64,000 bases of DNA from Centropus unirufus (taxonomy: Eukaryota; Chordata; Aves; Cuculiformes; Centropidae): NCBI GenBank assembly GCA_013397695.1, contig VYZI01000524.1, positions 186,001 to 250,000 on the forward strand, given 5' to 3'. The position numbers were made by a program, and so were the translations under genes. Below, one piece after another: positions 45,946 to 59,500 of this stretch (position 1 is its first letter; every line of letters starts with the position of its first letter). Below the pieces are notes generated by a model. It was given only the letters and a program-made list of their open reading frames with translations. It did no database searches and was not told the origin of the DNA.

Positions 45946-48900
45946 GGATCTCTGCTCAGTGCAGACTGGCAGCTAATGAAGATAAATAATATCTCATAGT
46001 TATCTTTCTCAACAAGCTGACCAAGTTTTTCCATGCTCATCTGAGAGGATTGGTGTCTGCAGCCTGTGGGTGGACTTATAAGAGACCCAAACAGGGAAGA
46101 ACAACTTCATTAGGACTTCACTAGGTTTTGTGCTGTGGCTGTGTTTGTGCTGAAGAGCATTTCCAGGAGCTGGAGTTCACATATTCAGTGGTCATCACAA
46201 TCCCTGGCAGGATTTAGGCATGGGACAACTGTCCACAGGCAAGGTTCAGGAGTTTGCCTGGGCTAAGGACCATTCTCAAGATGTAGTTTTTCTGCTACTG
46301 CCCCGTTTTGTAGTTAATAATATGTGCCTGGACAGATTGGCCACTTGACCTTACATCAGAGAATGGGTCTTAATTGCTGATGGAGATGCAGCTCTTGGTG
46401 TTCCCCTTCAAACGAGGGATCCTACCTGTGGGTGGGAGGTTTGTACGTCATGAATCAAGAAGAGTTTGTCTCTACAGCCTTGACTTAAAAGCGCACTAAA
46501 GAACAGTCCCTTTGCAAGAATTTGGGTCATTGGTTATTTCTTCTTTATTAGAAGGTTTTATTGCACATTGTCCTGGCTGTGTTTCTTCATGATGTTGCAA
46601 TTCTGCTAGTGAACTGAACAGCATCAGAATCCCTCTTCTTTTCCCAGGACCAACTAGTATGGCCTAGACAGGCCATGGTTAAACTCTCATGCTCTAACAG
46701 AGATGGCTGAACCTCGATTATCTATTTGGGGTAGTCCCTGGCTTACATTTATTCCTGAACAATATCTGCCAGTTTTTTGGGTCAGTTCTAGCTGGACTGG
46801 ACCAATGCAATGTCAGGAGCCATGCTGGCAACCAAGCAGGTAGAGCTAACATGTAAAGCCACATGCCAAGGCCATTGAAGCAGCTCCTGTACTTGGCAGC
46901 ATGGGAAGGAAGAGAGGGCAGTCTGACAAGCTGCTGTTTTCACAAGATGAGCTTAATAGCATTAAGAACTTGATCCCTCTGATCTGGTTAGAAGCCTAGC
47001 AACAGGCTTCCAGTTTTAATTTACTTGTAGGACAGGCTTTCATCTAAAAGCCCAATCCCAGCAGCTTCCAGGGTGGCAAAGGACATGCTGAGCATGCCGA
47101 GGTGCTCACTTCTGAAAGGTCCTTAGCTGTACCTCAGACTGAGCATGGGGTATCTCACATCACTCTTTCCACCTTTTAATCGGAGGGGAATTGTTCTAAC
47201 TGCCTTTCTAGGGTGGTAGGAAGGAGCTGACCTTCGCAGACCTCTTCAGGGCACTGTTAACAGCATTCCTGCATCCTGTTGTGTTGCCTCCCTAGTTACC
47301 CAGGCTGCAAGTTAAAGTAGCCGGGAGAAATTCCCTCTGCCTCCCTGAGCAATCCCCATCCTAAAGAAAACACCTTGTAGCACATGGCCTTTTTAGAGCA
47401 GCTCTTTCCTACCCTCATTGTTCCTGGGGAGGAGACACAATGGTGTAAGTATGCAAAGCTCTTGAAACCCTTCCAGAAAGCTGCAATTTATGAGCAGCCT
47501 GTTCCAACTAGCAAAAGGAAATTATCAATGGAACAAAAACATTTTGTGATAAACGCCCTTTTCCTCCTCCCACTCTGAGAGCAGGTGGGGGGGAACTGAG
47601 ACAGCCCCCCAGGAGAGAGGAGGTTGGGAAAGGGGCAGTGGTGAAGCCCTGGGCATCAACACCAGACCAACACCTCAGGTCTGGGTCAATGTTAATCTTC
47701 TGTGGTGCCTGACCCAGGCTGTTTTGCAGCACAGTGAAATGCTGAGGGCAATGGCAACCTGAACGGCTTATCTGGCCCAAAGCTTTAACCATGGGAACTC
47801 TGGACTATTCTCTTCTTGTGAGTGGTTGGGTCAAATCCAGGTCTTAGCTGCTCTGGATGAAGGATTCACAGAGCCGGTGCCTTGGTCCTTCATAAAATAC
47901 ATGGAAAGGACGAGAGATGAAAACATAAACAAGACTTTACTCCAGATGCAATCATCATTTACCTCTAAGTGCACATCCAGCCGCTGGTGGGACTTGGGAC
48001 TTAGTTTCACATGGGTGAGAGCAGTCACTCAAGACTCAGAAGTGTACCCTGGTTGGAGAGGGGAAGGAGGTACTAGTATTATTCAGCTTTCCCAGTTTCC
48101 TGGGTAGTATGTGGACTGGTAAGGATTATTGGGAGCAGATTACACATCTTTTGGTGCTGTTCTCCTTTGGGGGGCTGCATGGATCCTCTGGATGCTGGCT
48201 GGGCTATTAGCTATACCCAAGGGNNNNNNNNNNNNNNNNNNNNNNNNNNNNNNNNNNNNNNNNNNNNNNNNNNNNNNNNNNNNNNNNNNNNNNNNNNNNN
48301 NNNNNNNNNNNNNNNNNNNNNNNNNNNNNNNNNNNNNNNNNNNNNNNNNNNNNNNNNNNNNNNNNNNNNNNNNNNNNNNNNNNNNNNNNNNNNNNNNNNN
48401 NNNNNNNNNNNNNNNNNNNNNNNNNNNNNNNNNNNNNNNNNNNNNNNNNNNNNNNNNNNNNNNNNNNNNNNNNNNNNNNNNNNNNNNNNNNNNNNNNNNN
48501 NNNNNNNNNNNNNNNNNNNNNNNNNNNNNNNNNNNNNNNNNNNNNNNNNNNNNNNNNNNNNNNNNNNNNNNNNNNNNNNNNNNNNNNNNNNNNNNNNNNN
48601 NNNNNNNNNNNNNNNNNNNNNNNNNNNNNNNNNNNNNNNNNNNNNNNNNNNNNNNNNNNNNNNNNNNNNNNNNNNNNNNNNNNNNNNNNNNNNNNNNNNN
48701 NNNNNNNNNNNNNNNNNNNNNNNNNNNNNNNNNNNNNNNNNNNNNNNNNNNNNNNNNNNNNNNNNNNNNNNNNNNNNNNNNNNNNNNNNNNNNNNNNNNN
48801 NNNNNNNNNNNNNNNNNNAGAGATTAGACTGTGAAAGCTGAAATACCATGTAGCAGAGATATGTGAAAATTCAGTCTTTAAGTCTTTAAACATGTCATTC

Positions 48901-49637
48901 CCTGGATTTCCTGCTGTACATGGGACCTATTGAAGCATTACTGTGAAATCTCTATTGAATTTCATTAAGGGTTATATGGAGGCAATTGTGGGAGACGTCA
49001 AAACACAAATCACTCGCTGATTGTACGATAGCATTTTGCAGTGCCGAAAGAGTAAGAAACGAGACACTCTCCTAGGAACAACGACCCTTTTCATCGTTGC
49101 TTCACTGAGGCTGTGACAGATGAGCAAGGTCTTGTCCATTACTACATTGTGGCAGATCAAGGCAAGGAGTGTAGCCAGCTGACTTTAAGTTAAAAGGTGT
49201 AAAATTGCTTTGTGCTTCCTCTGGACTGACCCAAAGAAAGCCAGAAATCAAGCTGTGCCAATTCAGTTTTAAATGATTTCTTCAAGCGGAAAAATGTAGA
49301 GAACTCCAAATTGACTAAAACTTCAGGAGCTGGGTCTGGGGGGAGGAATGACTGATACCCACGGAAAAAGAGAAAGTGGAAAAGTTTAAGGTTATTTCAG
49401 GGAAATTGTTTTGGCTGTTTGTTACAAAACAATGTTTGAATGAAAATGAGATGTTAATGGTTTCAGTTTTAAATTACTATTTTTAGAACTGTTTTAAGTA
49501 AAAGCAAAATGTAACCAGTTAAAATACCAGATTGTCTTCCCCCATCCAAAATTTGCATATACATTAGCTTTTGCAGGGCAAGAAAAAGTAATTGAAAATT
49601 TGGTCTTTAAGACAGCCTTGAAAAAAATGGGGTCTTC
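45946..49637. other. Intergenic with an assembly gap
   Basis: No exon or transposon recognised on either side of the 595-N gap. Confidence 0.5.
48224..48818. other. Assembly gap (595 N)
   Basis: A run of 595 undetermined bases in the TDH-FAM167A intergenic region. No repeat that I recognise flanks it. Open frames crossing it are meaningless. Confidence 1.
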
Positions 49638-49749
49638 CCGTCTGGCTTTGAACAACCTGTTCCAGTGGAAGTTGTCCCTACTCAAGCCAGGGTAGTTTGT
49701 ACTGGAGGATCTTCAAGGTCCCTTCTGACCCAAACTGTTCTATGATTCA
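49638..49749 (+). mobile_element. CR1 LINE, short 3' fragment
   Basis: TCTGGCTTTGAACAACCTGT, TCCAGTGGAAGTTGTCCCTA, CTTCAAGGTCCCTTCTGACC and TGTTCTATGATTC. Confidence 0.82.
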
Positions 49750-50189
49750 TGTGGAATAGTCTCAAACTCGATCTTTAATTTCAGTAAGGAATCAGCTTTG
49801 ATTAAGCAGTTTACACGTGTAGTCCTATTAAAGGATGTTTTCCAGCTGGATCCCAGAGGTGTCACTCTTGGTTGCCACCAGCCTCTCTCTGCAGGCATTG
49901 TAGGTCCCCTAGGAAAGGAGACATGGCTCTAGGACATTTGTACAAAGAGAGGAACTAGCACTTGAGGGCACAACTCATCTCACTGCAGATGACTGAAACC
50001 TGGAGGTTCCTTTCTGGGAATTTTGTGATGGAAGCAATGACAAGTACTCAGGTTTCCCAAGGGCCACTCGGACTTTTGATGGCTCTTTTTTTTCTTTAAA
50101 CAAAGTTCAGCCAAAAAAATCAGACTATTCATTTTTCTTCCCTAGTTCACAAAGCGGCCTGGACCCACTATTGACTCAGTGGCTCTTTA

Positions 50190-50518
50190 GGCTTAAAGGG
50201 GCCCTACAGGAAAGATGGAGAGGGGCTCTTTGTCAAGGACTGCAGGGATAGGATGAGGGGGAACAGCTTTCAACTGGAGAGGAGATTTAGATTAGAAATT
50301 AGGAAGAAATGTTTTCCTGTGAGGGTGGAGAGGCCTTGACCCAGGTTGCCCAAAGAAGTCGTAGATGCCCCCTCCCTGGAGGTGTTCGGGGCGAGGTTGG
50401 ATGGGTCTTTGAGCACCCTGATTGAGTGGAAGGTGTCCCTGCCCATGGCAGGGGCGTTGAAACTGTGTGGGTTCTAAGGTCCCTCCCACCTCAAACCATT
50501 CTATGATTCTATGATTGC
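50190..50518 (+). mobile_element. CR1 LINE, ~330 bp
   Basis: TTAAAGGGGCCCTACAGGAA, GATGGAGAGGGGCTCTTTGT, GATTAGAAATTAGGAAGAAA and GCCCATGGCAGGGGCGTTGA, ending in CATTCTATGATTCTATGATT. Confidence 0.92.
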
Positions 50519-53332
50519 ATTATATTAATACAGCACCTAACATAGAAGAGTGGTTGGTTTTGGCTCTCTCTCTGGTACATTTCTGTCCAAATACATAAGA
50601 AGTGCTCCCACTTTAATTTCTTCCTTCTTCTCCAGACTGCAAATTGGAGCAATTGCTAATGGAGCATCCTAATAACGTGCACAGATAGAGAAACCTGCTT
50701 GGAAGCCTTGTACACTTGTAAACCTTGAATGCACTAGACTGGTGCTTCCCCGACAGCTCTCCAGGCAGAACTGGAGCCACTGAACACAGAGAACGAGACA
50801 GAAATCAAGACAGATAATTTTATAATTAAAAAAGTGTACATTTCAATGAACAGCTGGCAGTTATATCCACCCCCCCTTTTAACTAATGCAGAAAATACAT
50901 GTCTGGAACCCAGACATCTGATATTTCTCAAGTATGTACAATGACCTCCTAAGACTGTGCTTGCACTAACCTATAGCGTTCAGCTGTCAGCTACGAGCCC
51001 AAAGGCAGACCCACTCTATAGGTAACTCTAGCTTATCCTAGAGAGAACCAGTTCCCCTCTTCCAAGGCATTATTTTCACTGAAAAGTTGTCATTCCTATC
51101 TTTTGATTGAAAATTTCAATGAAAATCAGCATGAGACATTAATTGATTTTTTTAATATACAAAATGAACAAAGAAGAATTTTAATATGTGGGTTTGTTTT
51201 GTTGTTAGTTTATTTTTTTGTCCATGGGGAAATAAGGCTATTTCTCTATTAGTAAACTGAAAGGCATTGTGACTGGTTGTCTTGTCCAGAGGCCACTTGG
51301 CAGTCTGGTCACAATCCAATTAAACCTTCACTACTTGCGCACAAAAGATTCAGTGGCCAGGCACAGCATTGATTAACTTACGGGTATAGAGATCCAATGC
51401 CCAAAATAACTCCATCCTTAGCATTAATGATACTCAGCTTCAAATTGGTGTGGGGAGGCATCACCAAGGGATTATGCACTACGGGAGACAGAGAACTGAA
51501 CTCATCTCCAGTCACCTGCCAGTCCTCAGCCTCATGGAGTTATGAATGCCTAGGTGATGGTAATTTGTTCCTCCCATGGAGACCTGTGGAGGCAGATGAA
51601 TTATTTGTCTTCTCTATTTGTCAGCCTAATCTCTCAGTGGAAACACAAACTTGAAGCCTCATTGCACCTTCCCAGGCACGGTAGAGGATCATTGGCTTCT
51701 GGTTCACATCATATTGAGGAACAAAGAGGTGGGTCCACCACTCAGCCTTCTAAAAAAGGCATCCTGCGGGCTCACATGCCCGCACGCAACAGCTTAAGCC
51801 CACACACAGCTCACAGACACAGTCAGGTACAGGCACGTCGACATGGCCCCACAGCTTCCAGCTCAGTGCTGGCTTGCATCTCCTGCTCATCCCCAGGGCC
51901 TGGGCTGGTGCTGCGTGGACATAATCACATTCGCCCAGCCACAGAGCTCTCAGCTTGGGCAGGTGGCAGAGAGTAAAGCTGGGCTGGGGCAATAGATGGA
52001 GGGGCTACACCAGTCTGATGTGGCCAGGAGAGGTGTCAACACAGGAGGGAGAACCTCAGGGTGTCCACACCTCCTCTAGACAGACCGTCTCGGGTGCCAG
52101 GTGTCCCAAGATTGCCATGGCAAGGCTGCTTGTGTCCCTGCCCTTGCTGGGCTACATCACGGTGTCTTCACCCTCTGTGCCACATATAGGCAGGTGTGCA
52201 GCTGTGTGCACCGAAAGGCAAGAAAATATAACATCCATTTACATATTGCCAAGCAGGGAGGGAATCTCACGTTTCCTGCAAGCCCAAAGCTCATTGCAGC
52301 AATATTTCTCCCTTTATTTTTATAGTCACACTTTATGTTCATTACACACAAATCCCTTTTCTCCTTTTGTTGTTCCTTTCTCTGATGGATGTGTTTTGCT
52401 ACAGAAGATTGAGGATTTGCTGGTGTTGCTGTTGAGGGAATGTCAGCCTGGTGTGGTTTCTCTAACATGAGATGTCTTCGGTGCAGGTTACCTCCTATGT
52501 CTTACTGTTGGTAGGGGGTAACAACATGGTGTCCTGTGGCCACAGCTGACAAGACCAGGAACACATATTGCTCTGGGTATAACTGCAAGGGCACACAGGT
52601 GACATCTGACAGACCAGAGTCTATATAAATGCGTCCATGATCCTTTCAGAATCTATACCACAGGCAAAATTAAGCTAGAGTACACTGGGCTCAGCAGGGT
52701 AAGCCAACAAATACATCTTCCCACCACTTCTTGAGGCTGCATCGCACCTAACAGTCCCTCACCCTGCTGGAAGGGCTCCTTTCCACTGGAAATCAGCTTC
52801 CCATATGGAATAGCCCTGCAGACCCTGTACTTGGGCCAGCAGAGGTGGAGACTTGATGCCCAAGGAGACATCCAGGGAGGAGAATGAATTTGAAGAGTGG
52901 GCTCAGCCTGGAAGGACAGGAAGGGGAAGAGGAAGGGGAAGAGGGATTGGGATTTTGCTTTGCTTTTTGTCTGATCTTTGACCCCCACTTTGAATTTTGA
53001 GTGCAAACAACCACACCGGAGCTGCATCCTCTTAAGGGAAGAGAAGAAGAAGGGACTTTGCAAGGGTGCAGGCTAAGTGAACACGTGGGATTCAGATGCT
53101 CTCCACACTTCCTCCATGCAGGTTCTGTCTTCCTGATGACATCTCTGGGCCATCACAGTGCCCAACTCTGCTGCTCTGCCTTGTGATCAAGACCAGCTAA
53201 GGGTTCCCTGTTTGCTCCTGTTCCCTCTGCCCCTGTTTGCCTTCTTTTTGCCCAGCCATCAGGCATAGAGGGCTCTGGTGTAGCCCAGTCCCCTCTCTCT
53301 TTCTGCTCAATCCTTCCCTCTTCTTCCCCATT
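50519..53332. other. Region after FAM167A: partly 3' UTR, otherwise intergenic
   Basis: The part from 53332 down to about 52300 may be FAM167A 3' UTR. It includes a polypurine (plus-strand) tract at 52908-52947. Open frames here, including 51955-52470, are unrecognised. Confidence 0.4.
52313..52318 (-). terminator. FAM167A: Possible FAM167A polyadenylation signal
   Basis: AATAAA on the minus strand, about 1.0 kb after the FAM167A stop. The 53332-52319 interval has no CR1 and no other gene, so it could be 3' UTR. Only one hexamer supports this. Confidence 0.3.
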
Positions 53333-53596
53333 TCAACACAGTGAGAACCGGCGAGAGTTGATATTCATCTTGGTGACCCCAATGAGCTTGAGCGGCGTGG
53401 AGAGACTGAAGGAGCTCACAAGCGGGAAGTCACAGAAGAGGTCAGAGAGCTCATCCCTCTCCTCCAGCTCGTACGTGGCATCATTGAGCATGCGCTGGTG
53501 TAGGTGGCAGGTCTGCTCAATCTTCAGCTTGTTGATGTCGCTTCGAAGCCGCATGAGCTGCCTTGCCAGCTGCTGGTCCTGCAGGCGCATTTCTGC
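53333..53596 (-). CDS. FAM167A: FAM167A coding exon 2 (residues 125-211)
   Basis: A TTTCAG acceptor (AG at 53598-53597) precedes GCA GAA ATG, continuing the frame as AEMRLQDQQ. The exon ends with RRFSLC and TGA at 53335-53333. This is the most conserved part of the family and includes the helical segment and the invariant tail. The open frame extends upstream of the acceptor, but that part is intronic. Confidence 0.95.
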   Translation of the reverse strand, partial: AEMRLQDQQLARQLMRLRSDINKLKIEQTCHLHQRMLNDATYELEERDELSDLFCDFPLVSSFSLSTPLKLIGVTKMNINSRRFSLC

Positions 53597-56500
53597 CTGA
53601 AACATAAGATGGAGGAGAGGGAGGAAAGAAGATATTGGCAAGGGCACATCAAATTTGCTCATCATGCTGCTCCCTGCTAGGGGCTTCACCAAATAATTGG
53701 AAATGTACATCATCTAGAGATGCTACCCTATTGCAAAGAACTGGAGAGGGAGATGGTGGCCAGACCAACAATGTATCCCAGTCACTTACCGACTCATGAT
53801 GGTGAATTTTTAGCAAGAAGGAAGCCTGTGCCTGCTCAGATTTTCAGGAGCACTAGGGAAGTGGAATTAAAGCCAGCCATGCCAAAGCTATTGGGTTGGG
53901 TATCCATCAGCGCAGGCTTCAAAGCCTCCCTCTCAACCTTGAACAAAGTTCAATTTAATTTTGTTGTTAAGAGAGCAGCCACAGAGAGAGGCAGCAATTA
54001 GAGGTGGAAAGGACCTATTAAAAGAACCCCAGAGAACCAAATCCCTGATACTCAGCCTGAGTAATCAATTCCCTATTTCCAGCCTGCATAAATCATAGCT
54101 GGTTCATGGCAGCCTGGAATATGGTCCTCCCATAGCCTACCTTGCTGAGCTGAAGTGACACTCGGGAGGGGACCTCCGTGATTTCCCACAGGAGGGAGAG
54201 GAACTATCTTTCAGGCTAATGAGTTAAGTGCTTCAGCAGACTTTTTTTCTCCCCTGGCACATAACTTTGGGGGGTGGAAGATTCAGAAGTGATGAAAGAA
54301 AAGAGCTTTTATTTTTTTTTTCAGCTCTAACTAATAATTAAGAAGAAAATTTATTGCCACAGGCTGTTAGAGTTGGTTAAGGAAGGAGGTGAACACTTGG
54401 TGCAAGAATCACTCTTTGTCTAGGGAACAGAATCGGGCAGAGCTTGAACAGCGAATGCCAAGAAGACAGTTCTAACGTCTCACCTCACACCCCTTCTCAC
54501 AGAAAAGCAACAAAGCACAAAGAAAAGAGAGTGGTGGGAGAGAAGCCAAACAACTCTTAGCAAGCCCCACAGCTTAAATCTCCCTGTAACTACTGGAGAC
54601 AAGGAGGGAGCAAAACTAGCTGGAAATAGTCCTACATCTGCCCCAATGTGATGTTTTTTCCCTGGTGTTGCCTTCATGACAGGACATGAACTGGTACTCA
54701 AATGAGCCCCTTGGCACCAAGGCTCCTGATTTTGTTTACTTTGTTGTTTTTTTAACTCCTGGTGGCTCCCTGGCTATGGGCTGTCCTCATCAGCTTCTCG
54801 GTCTATAAAGACAATGCCCTGACCTCACCTCCAGCTGCAACATGGAGCTGCCCTGACCCCAAATGCATCCTTAACCTCACACTTTTGACTTCACTGTTTT
54901 CTTGGCTCCATGGGGTTTAAATGAGAAGCTCAGGAACAGACCCAGAATACACCTACAGCAAACAAATTAAGAGTGCATTGCAGCAAAGTCTTCCTCTCCT
55001 CTCAGTTGTGAGAAATATTTTGGCAGCCTTTGGGCTATGGCCACCTTTCATAGCCCCAAGCAATTCCACATAGTCACTCTTCAGGACTTAACAGATCGAG
55101 ATTAAGCATCAGCAGGCATTTGGGATGCTTCCTCCTCTGAATTTTAATGGCATGGATATGGTCAGACCATACCAGTTTGCCTCCAGGCCTGAAAATGAGT
55201 TGTTTACTTTACAAGTACGGATGTAGTTCTAGAGGTAGGGGGTAAATGTATTCCTGGCCTGATGACTCGTACATGAAGCTGCAGAAAGGGAGCAAGAATT
55301 TTTCTCTAGGAAAATTCTTCTTGAGAAGCTCTGCACATGGCCTTGGTATTTCTACATGGGACCTTTCCAATGCCTGGTGCAAGGGCTGTTGCAACCAGAC
55401 TGTCAACCAAAGCAATCTCATGGTTGCTCTAACTTGTGATGCAGTTCCTCCCCCTCCTCCAGGCAATGCCTCCAAAGACACTGAGATTAGCCCTTAGAGC
55501 ATTGCCAGTCACACAGGAAAGTGATGCAGCCACCTTAGGAGCTTGAAGGGCTTGGAGGGAAGCCTGACTCTGCTCCATCTGTTTTCTGCGGCTGTCTGGA
55601 AGCCTTTTGCAATGCAATGCTCAGAGCCTATGCTGAGATATGACATGAGCATAATGACAGCTAATCCAGGCTTAGCAGGGCTTTTCTCAATCCTGCATCC
55701 TGGAGAACCTTGCCTGGTGCTCTCAGCCAGCAACTCGACTCCAGCTCACCTTCCTGGAGAGGATTAAGTCACCTTTGTACCAATCTCCAAGTGAATCTCT
55801 TAATCTTTTTCTCTCTCTTGGGAAATGTCTCTTGAACTGGTGGCAGGATTGTGGTCATTTACCTTTTTCAAAAAAACACTCTTTCCTTGTAGACCTTATA
55901 GCCTGTGCCTCCATCAACATAATGCCACTCGGCAGGTTTTTGTACTCCCACATGAGTTGCAATGAAAAAAAAAACAAACATTTTGTTGATATTTTTCCCT
56001 GTTTCACAGTGAATGCTGTAACTTGACATTTTATCACTAGGGTGATCAGGGTCATTATTGAACTGGCCCTAGGACATTCTTTCTTGTCAGTTTATCAAGC
56101 TACATAAGAAATGTCAACAAATGCTTTCAATGAATGTTTTGAGGAATGAGGGATTAAAAAAAATCCACCACTACCAAAAGGGGTTTAAAAAAGAATTATG
56201 AGGACATTGTGGAGAGAGATGTGAGCTGAAGATTGCCATTTTTCCTTCACAAATCAGCTTGCCTCTTTTTGACCATTCTTGCTTTCCCTGTGTTTTGAGG
56301 AAGCTGCCTTGATTTCATGCGAGCTGGAAGACAAAGCCATCCAGGGATGTCCCCAGGTGCTTAATCTCCAGTCACCCTTCCTCCCCACATTGGCCCTGAT
56401 GACCCTGGCATTGACTAAACCAGCCATCTAATTCGCTGGCCCATCTGTAGGGTGGGGGCAATGTGGCATGGGGCAAACCCACCAGCCATCTGCACTGTTC

Positions 56501-59500
56501 CCCTAGGCTGTGACACTGCCTTGGACACAGCCCCAAAATGAGGGAAATAGGGGGACATCTCAGTGAGCTTAAATGTGGGTTTACAGAGCAGAGGAGTACA
56601 TTATTTCTTGATGTTTCTGGAGTTAGATCTCAGCTAAGTCCATAAATCCACATCCCATCCATGAAACTCCTTCTATCTCCAAAACAGGGTGGCTGTACCC
56701 GAACTGCCCCCTGAGGATGATCTGGTTCTGTGGTAACTCCTAGGCTATGCCCCAATTCTAGCAGTTTATCAGTACAGATGATCCTGCTCTGTGCCAAGGC
56801 CCTTTCACTACGTTAAATACAAATATAGACAAATCCTTCCTGGACCTACTATGTAGCAGTGCAGACCAGTCTCCATCACCATATCCATGCTCTAGCCTCC
56901 TTCTCCTCACCACCTCCAAAACTACAGAGAAATCAACACTATTTTGGTGTTATATTGTTGTTTAAATTCACCTAAGTCCTTGTTCGTTCAATATCAGTAT
57001 CCCAAACAGAGATAATGGCAGCTAATATTTAATAATAAACATCTGACCAACAGGATATAGGTGTTTTGTGATTTCCCAGGAGAGAGTGTCAGACATTTGT
57101 GTCCCTTTTCAAGAGTGTTTCCTACATTCTAGCTCATACAACTCAGATTTCAGTGCCAAACATTAGTGCTTTTCATACAGAAACCAGTTTTTCATATTGG
57201 GAAAAAGTCAGAACTGCCCTAAGATGTCCCAGTTCATGGCAGTGCTTTGTTCTTTAACCACATTTAAGAGAAAGAGGACTTTGAGCACTTAATTTTAGAG
57301 CTTGTAAGTGCTGACAAATTTCTAAAACAAAGATGAAAGTACAGTCTGGCCCCTCTGATCCCTGGGTTTCTTGCCCTACCCTGGCTGATGACAGCTTTAC
57401 TTTCACCATCGATGGAGAGCAGCCACGCTTGACAGTGCAAAGGCAAACATGAGGGCAAAGAAGAGGCCAGAGGAGTTGGGGAGGGAAGTGCTCAAGCCCC
57501 GGGGTGGTTCAGCCCGTGCTGAGTGCTGCAATTTGCTCGTACACCTACACAGCTCCTCTCAGCGCAAAAACAAGAGCAGGAGTTTGCCTGTCTGAATAAA
57601 TCAGCTTCTCCAGGCTAAATTCTCAGCAGGTCCCAGCTGACACGGCTGGCTAGAGCTCAGTGGGCATATGTCAGTCCTATAAAACAGGGCCAGGGTTTTA
57701 TGTGCAGAATCAGGTCCCGGGATAGGTCACGCAGGGTGAAGGACCAAGAACAGCAGGTGTACAGTAAGACCTTGGGTTTGTCCTTCACTTTGAAGGAGGC
57801 TGAATCTAGCTGAAGCTGAGCTGGAACAGGCTCTGGAGGAATGAAGGCAAATTCACACAGCATTGAATGACCCCTTTTGTGTGAACAGGGAGTAAGGCCT
57901 CAGATTTAACAGGTAACTTCAATTTTAAAGCTGGGCACTCCTGGCAACTCAGGAGTTCACCGGGTGACTCACCTCTGTTGTGGCACTCTCAGTAGCACCA
58001 TAGCCAAAGGAAAGGCATACACTTACTTCTAAATTCATTTTACTGCCTTTACTGGTTTTGAATAGGATAGAGTTGATTGCAAAATTGTGTCATCCCATAA
58101 ATTTGCCTGTTGGGAACAGTCCCCAGAATGCGCATATTCCTGAAGCTCTACCTGTTTCGCAAGGAACTAACTGGTACAAGCCAAAGCCACGCTGGGGTTA
58201 TGCTATTGAAGTAACCCAGCCGAAACAGCTGAAACATGCTGCTAGCTGTGATGATGCTTGCACAGTGTGGGTGATAGAGCTGCAGGCCCTGCATCATTGC
58301 ATTTCATTCAGTAAGGACACGGGCTGGTGTACTTCTTTCTTGGATCAAAATTTTCACATACACCAGCTTTTGCCCTTTTATTGGATCCATGAATCCCACA
58401 TACTGTAAATTGACTTCTCATGAAGGACTGTGTAGAGTGAGAGAGTGCTCACCCTGCATCAGAGGACAGTGGTGGAGGCAAATTTCAGCTCAGCTATGAC
58501 TACTTGATCATTTTTTGATGGTCTTCAGAAAGCTAACTGGGATACTCATACTTGCTTGGGTTGCATAGCTCTCCCAGATCTGTGGTTAAATCAGAGCAGA
58601 AGGACTGATTGCCTGCCCAGCATGACCTTACTCGAAGTGTGAGGTGCTGGTGTCCTGCCTGGCTGTTCCAAGCAGGGTGCTGTCTGAGGGATGCTGACCT
58701 TTCTGGCTTTGGTTCCTGCCTTAAATAAATATGTAAACTGATCTCACCTGGAGTACTGCATTTATTTCTGGAGTCCTCAGCACAGGAAGGACATGGATCT
58801 ATTAAAGCAAGTCCAGAGGAGGGCCATGAAGATGATCAGAAGGCTGGAGCACCTCCCATATAAGGATAGGTTGAGAGAGTTGGGTTTCTTCAGCCTAGAG
58901 AAAAGAAGGCTTTGGGGGAGATCTTCTAGGAGCCTTCCAAGACTTAAAGGGGCCTACAGGAAAGTTGGAGATGGGCTTTTTGTCAGTTAATGCAAGGATA
59001 GGGTGGAAGAAAACGGTTTTAAGCTGAATGAGAGGAAATTTAAATTAGATATTAATTAGATATTTTTCCCTGTGAAGGTGGTGAGGCCCAGGCACAGGTT
59101 GCCCTGAGAAGTTGTGGATGCCCCCTCCCTGCAGGTGCTCAAGGCCAGGCTGGATGAGGCTTTGAGCACTTTGAACCAGTGGATGTCCCTGCCCATGCAT
59201 GGGGATTGGAACTGGGTGGCCTTTATTTTCCTTTTCCACCTAAACCATTCTATGATTATGATTCTATGATATCCTGCTACTGTGGCTTCCCAATTGCTTT
59301 ATTATCACAACTTAGCTGTAAAGAAGAAAAAATCCTGGCTATGTCAGAATGTGTGGAAACGCGTTCATTTATTTGAAAAGGATCTGGATTTCACCCTTGA
59401 AGAGTAATATGAAATGCATTTTGTTCCAGCATCCTGGGATGTGATGCCCTTGCTGTGTTTTTACTGTTTGCTGGCAGATCTGACCCAACAATGGTGCCTC

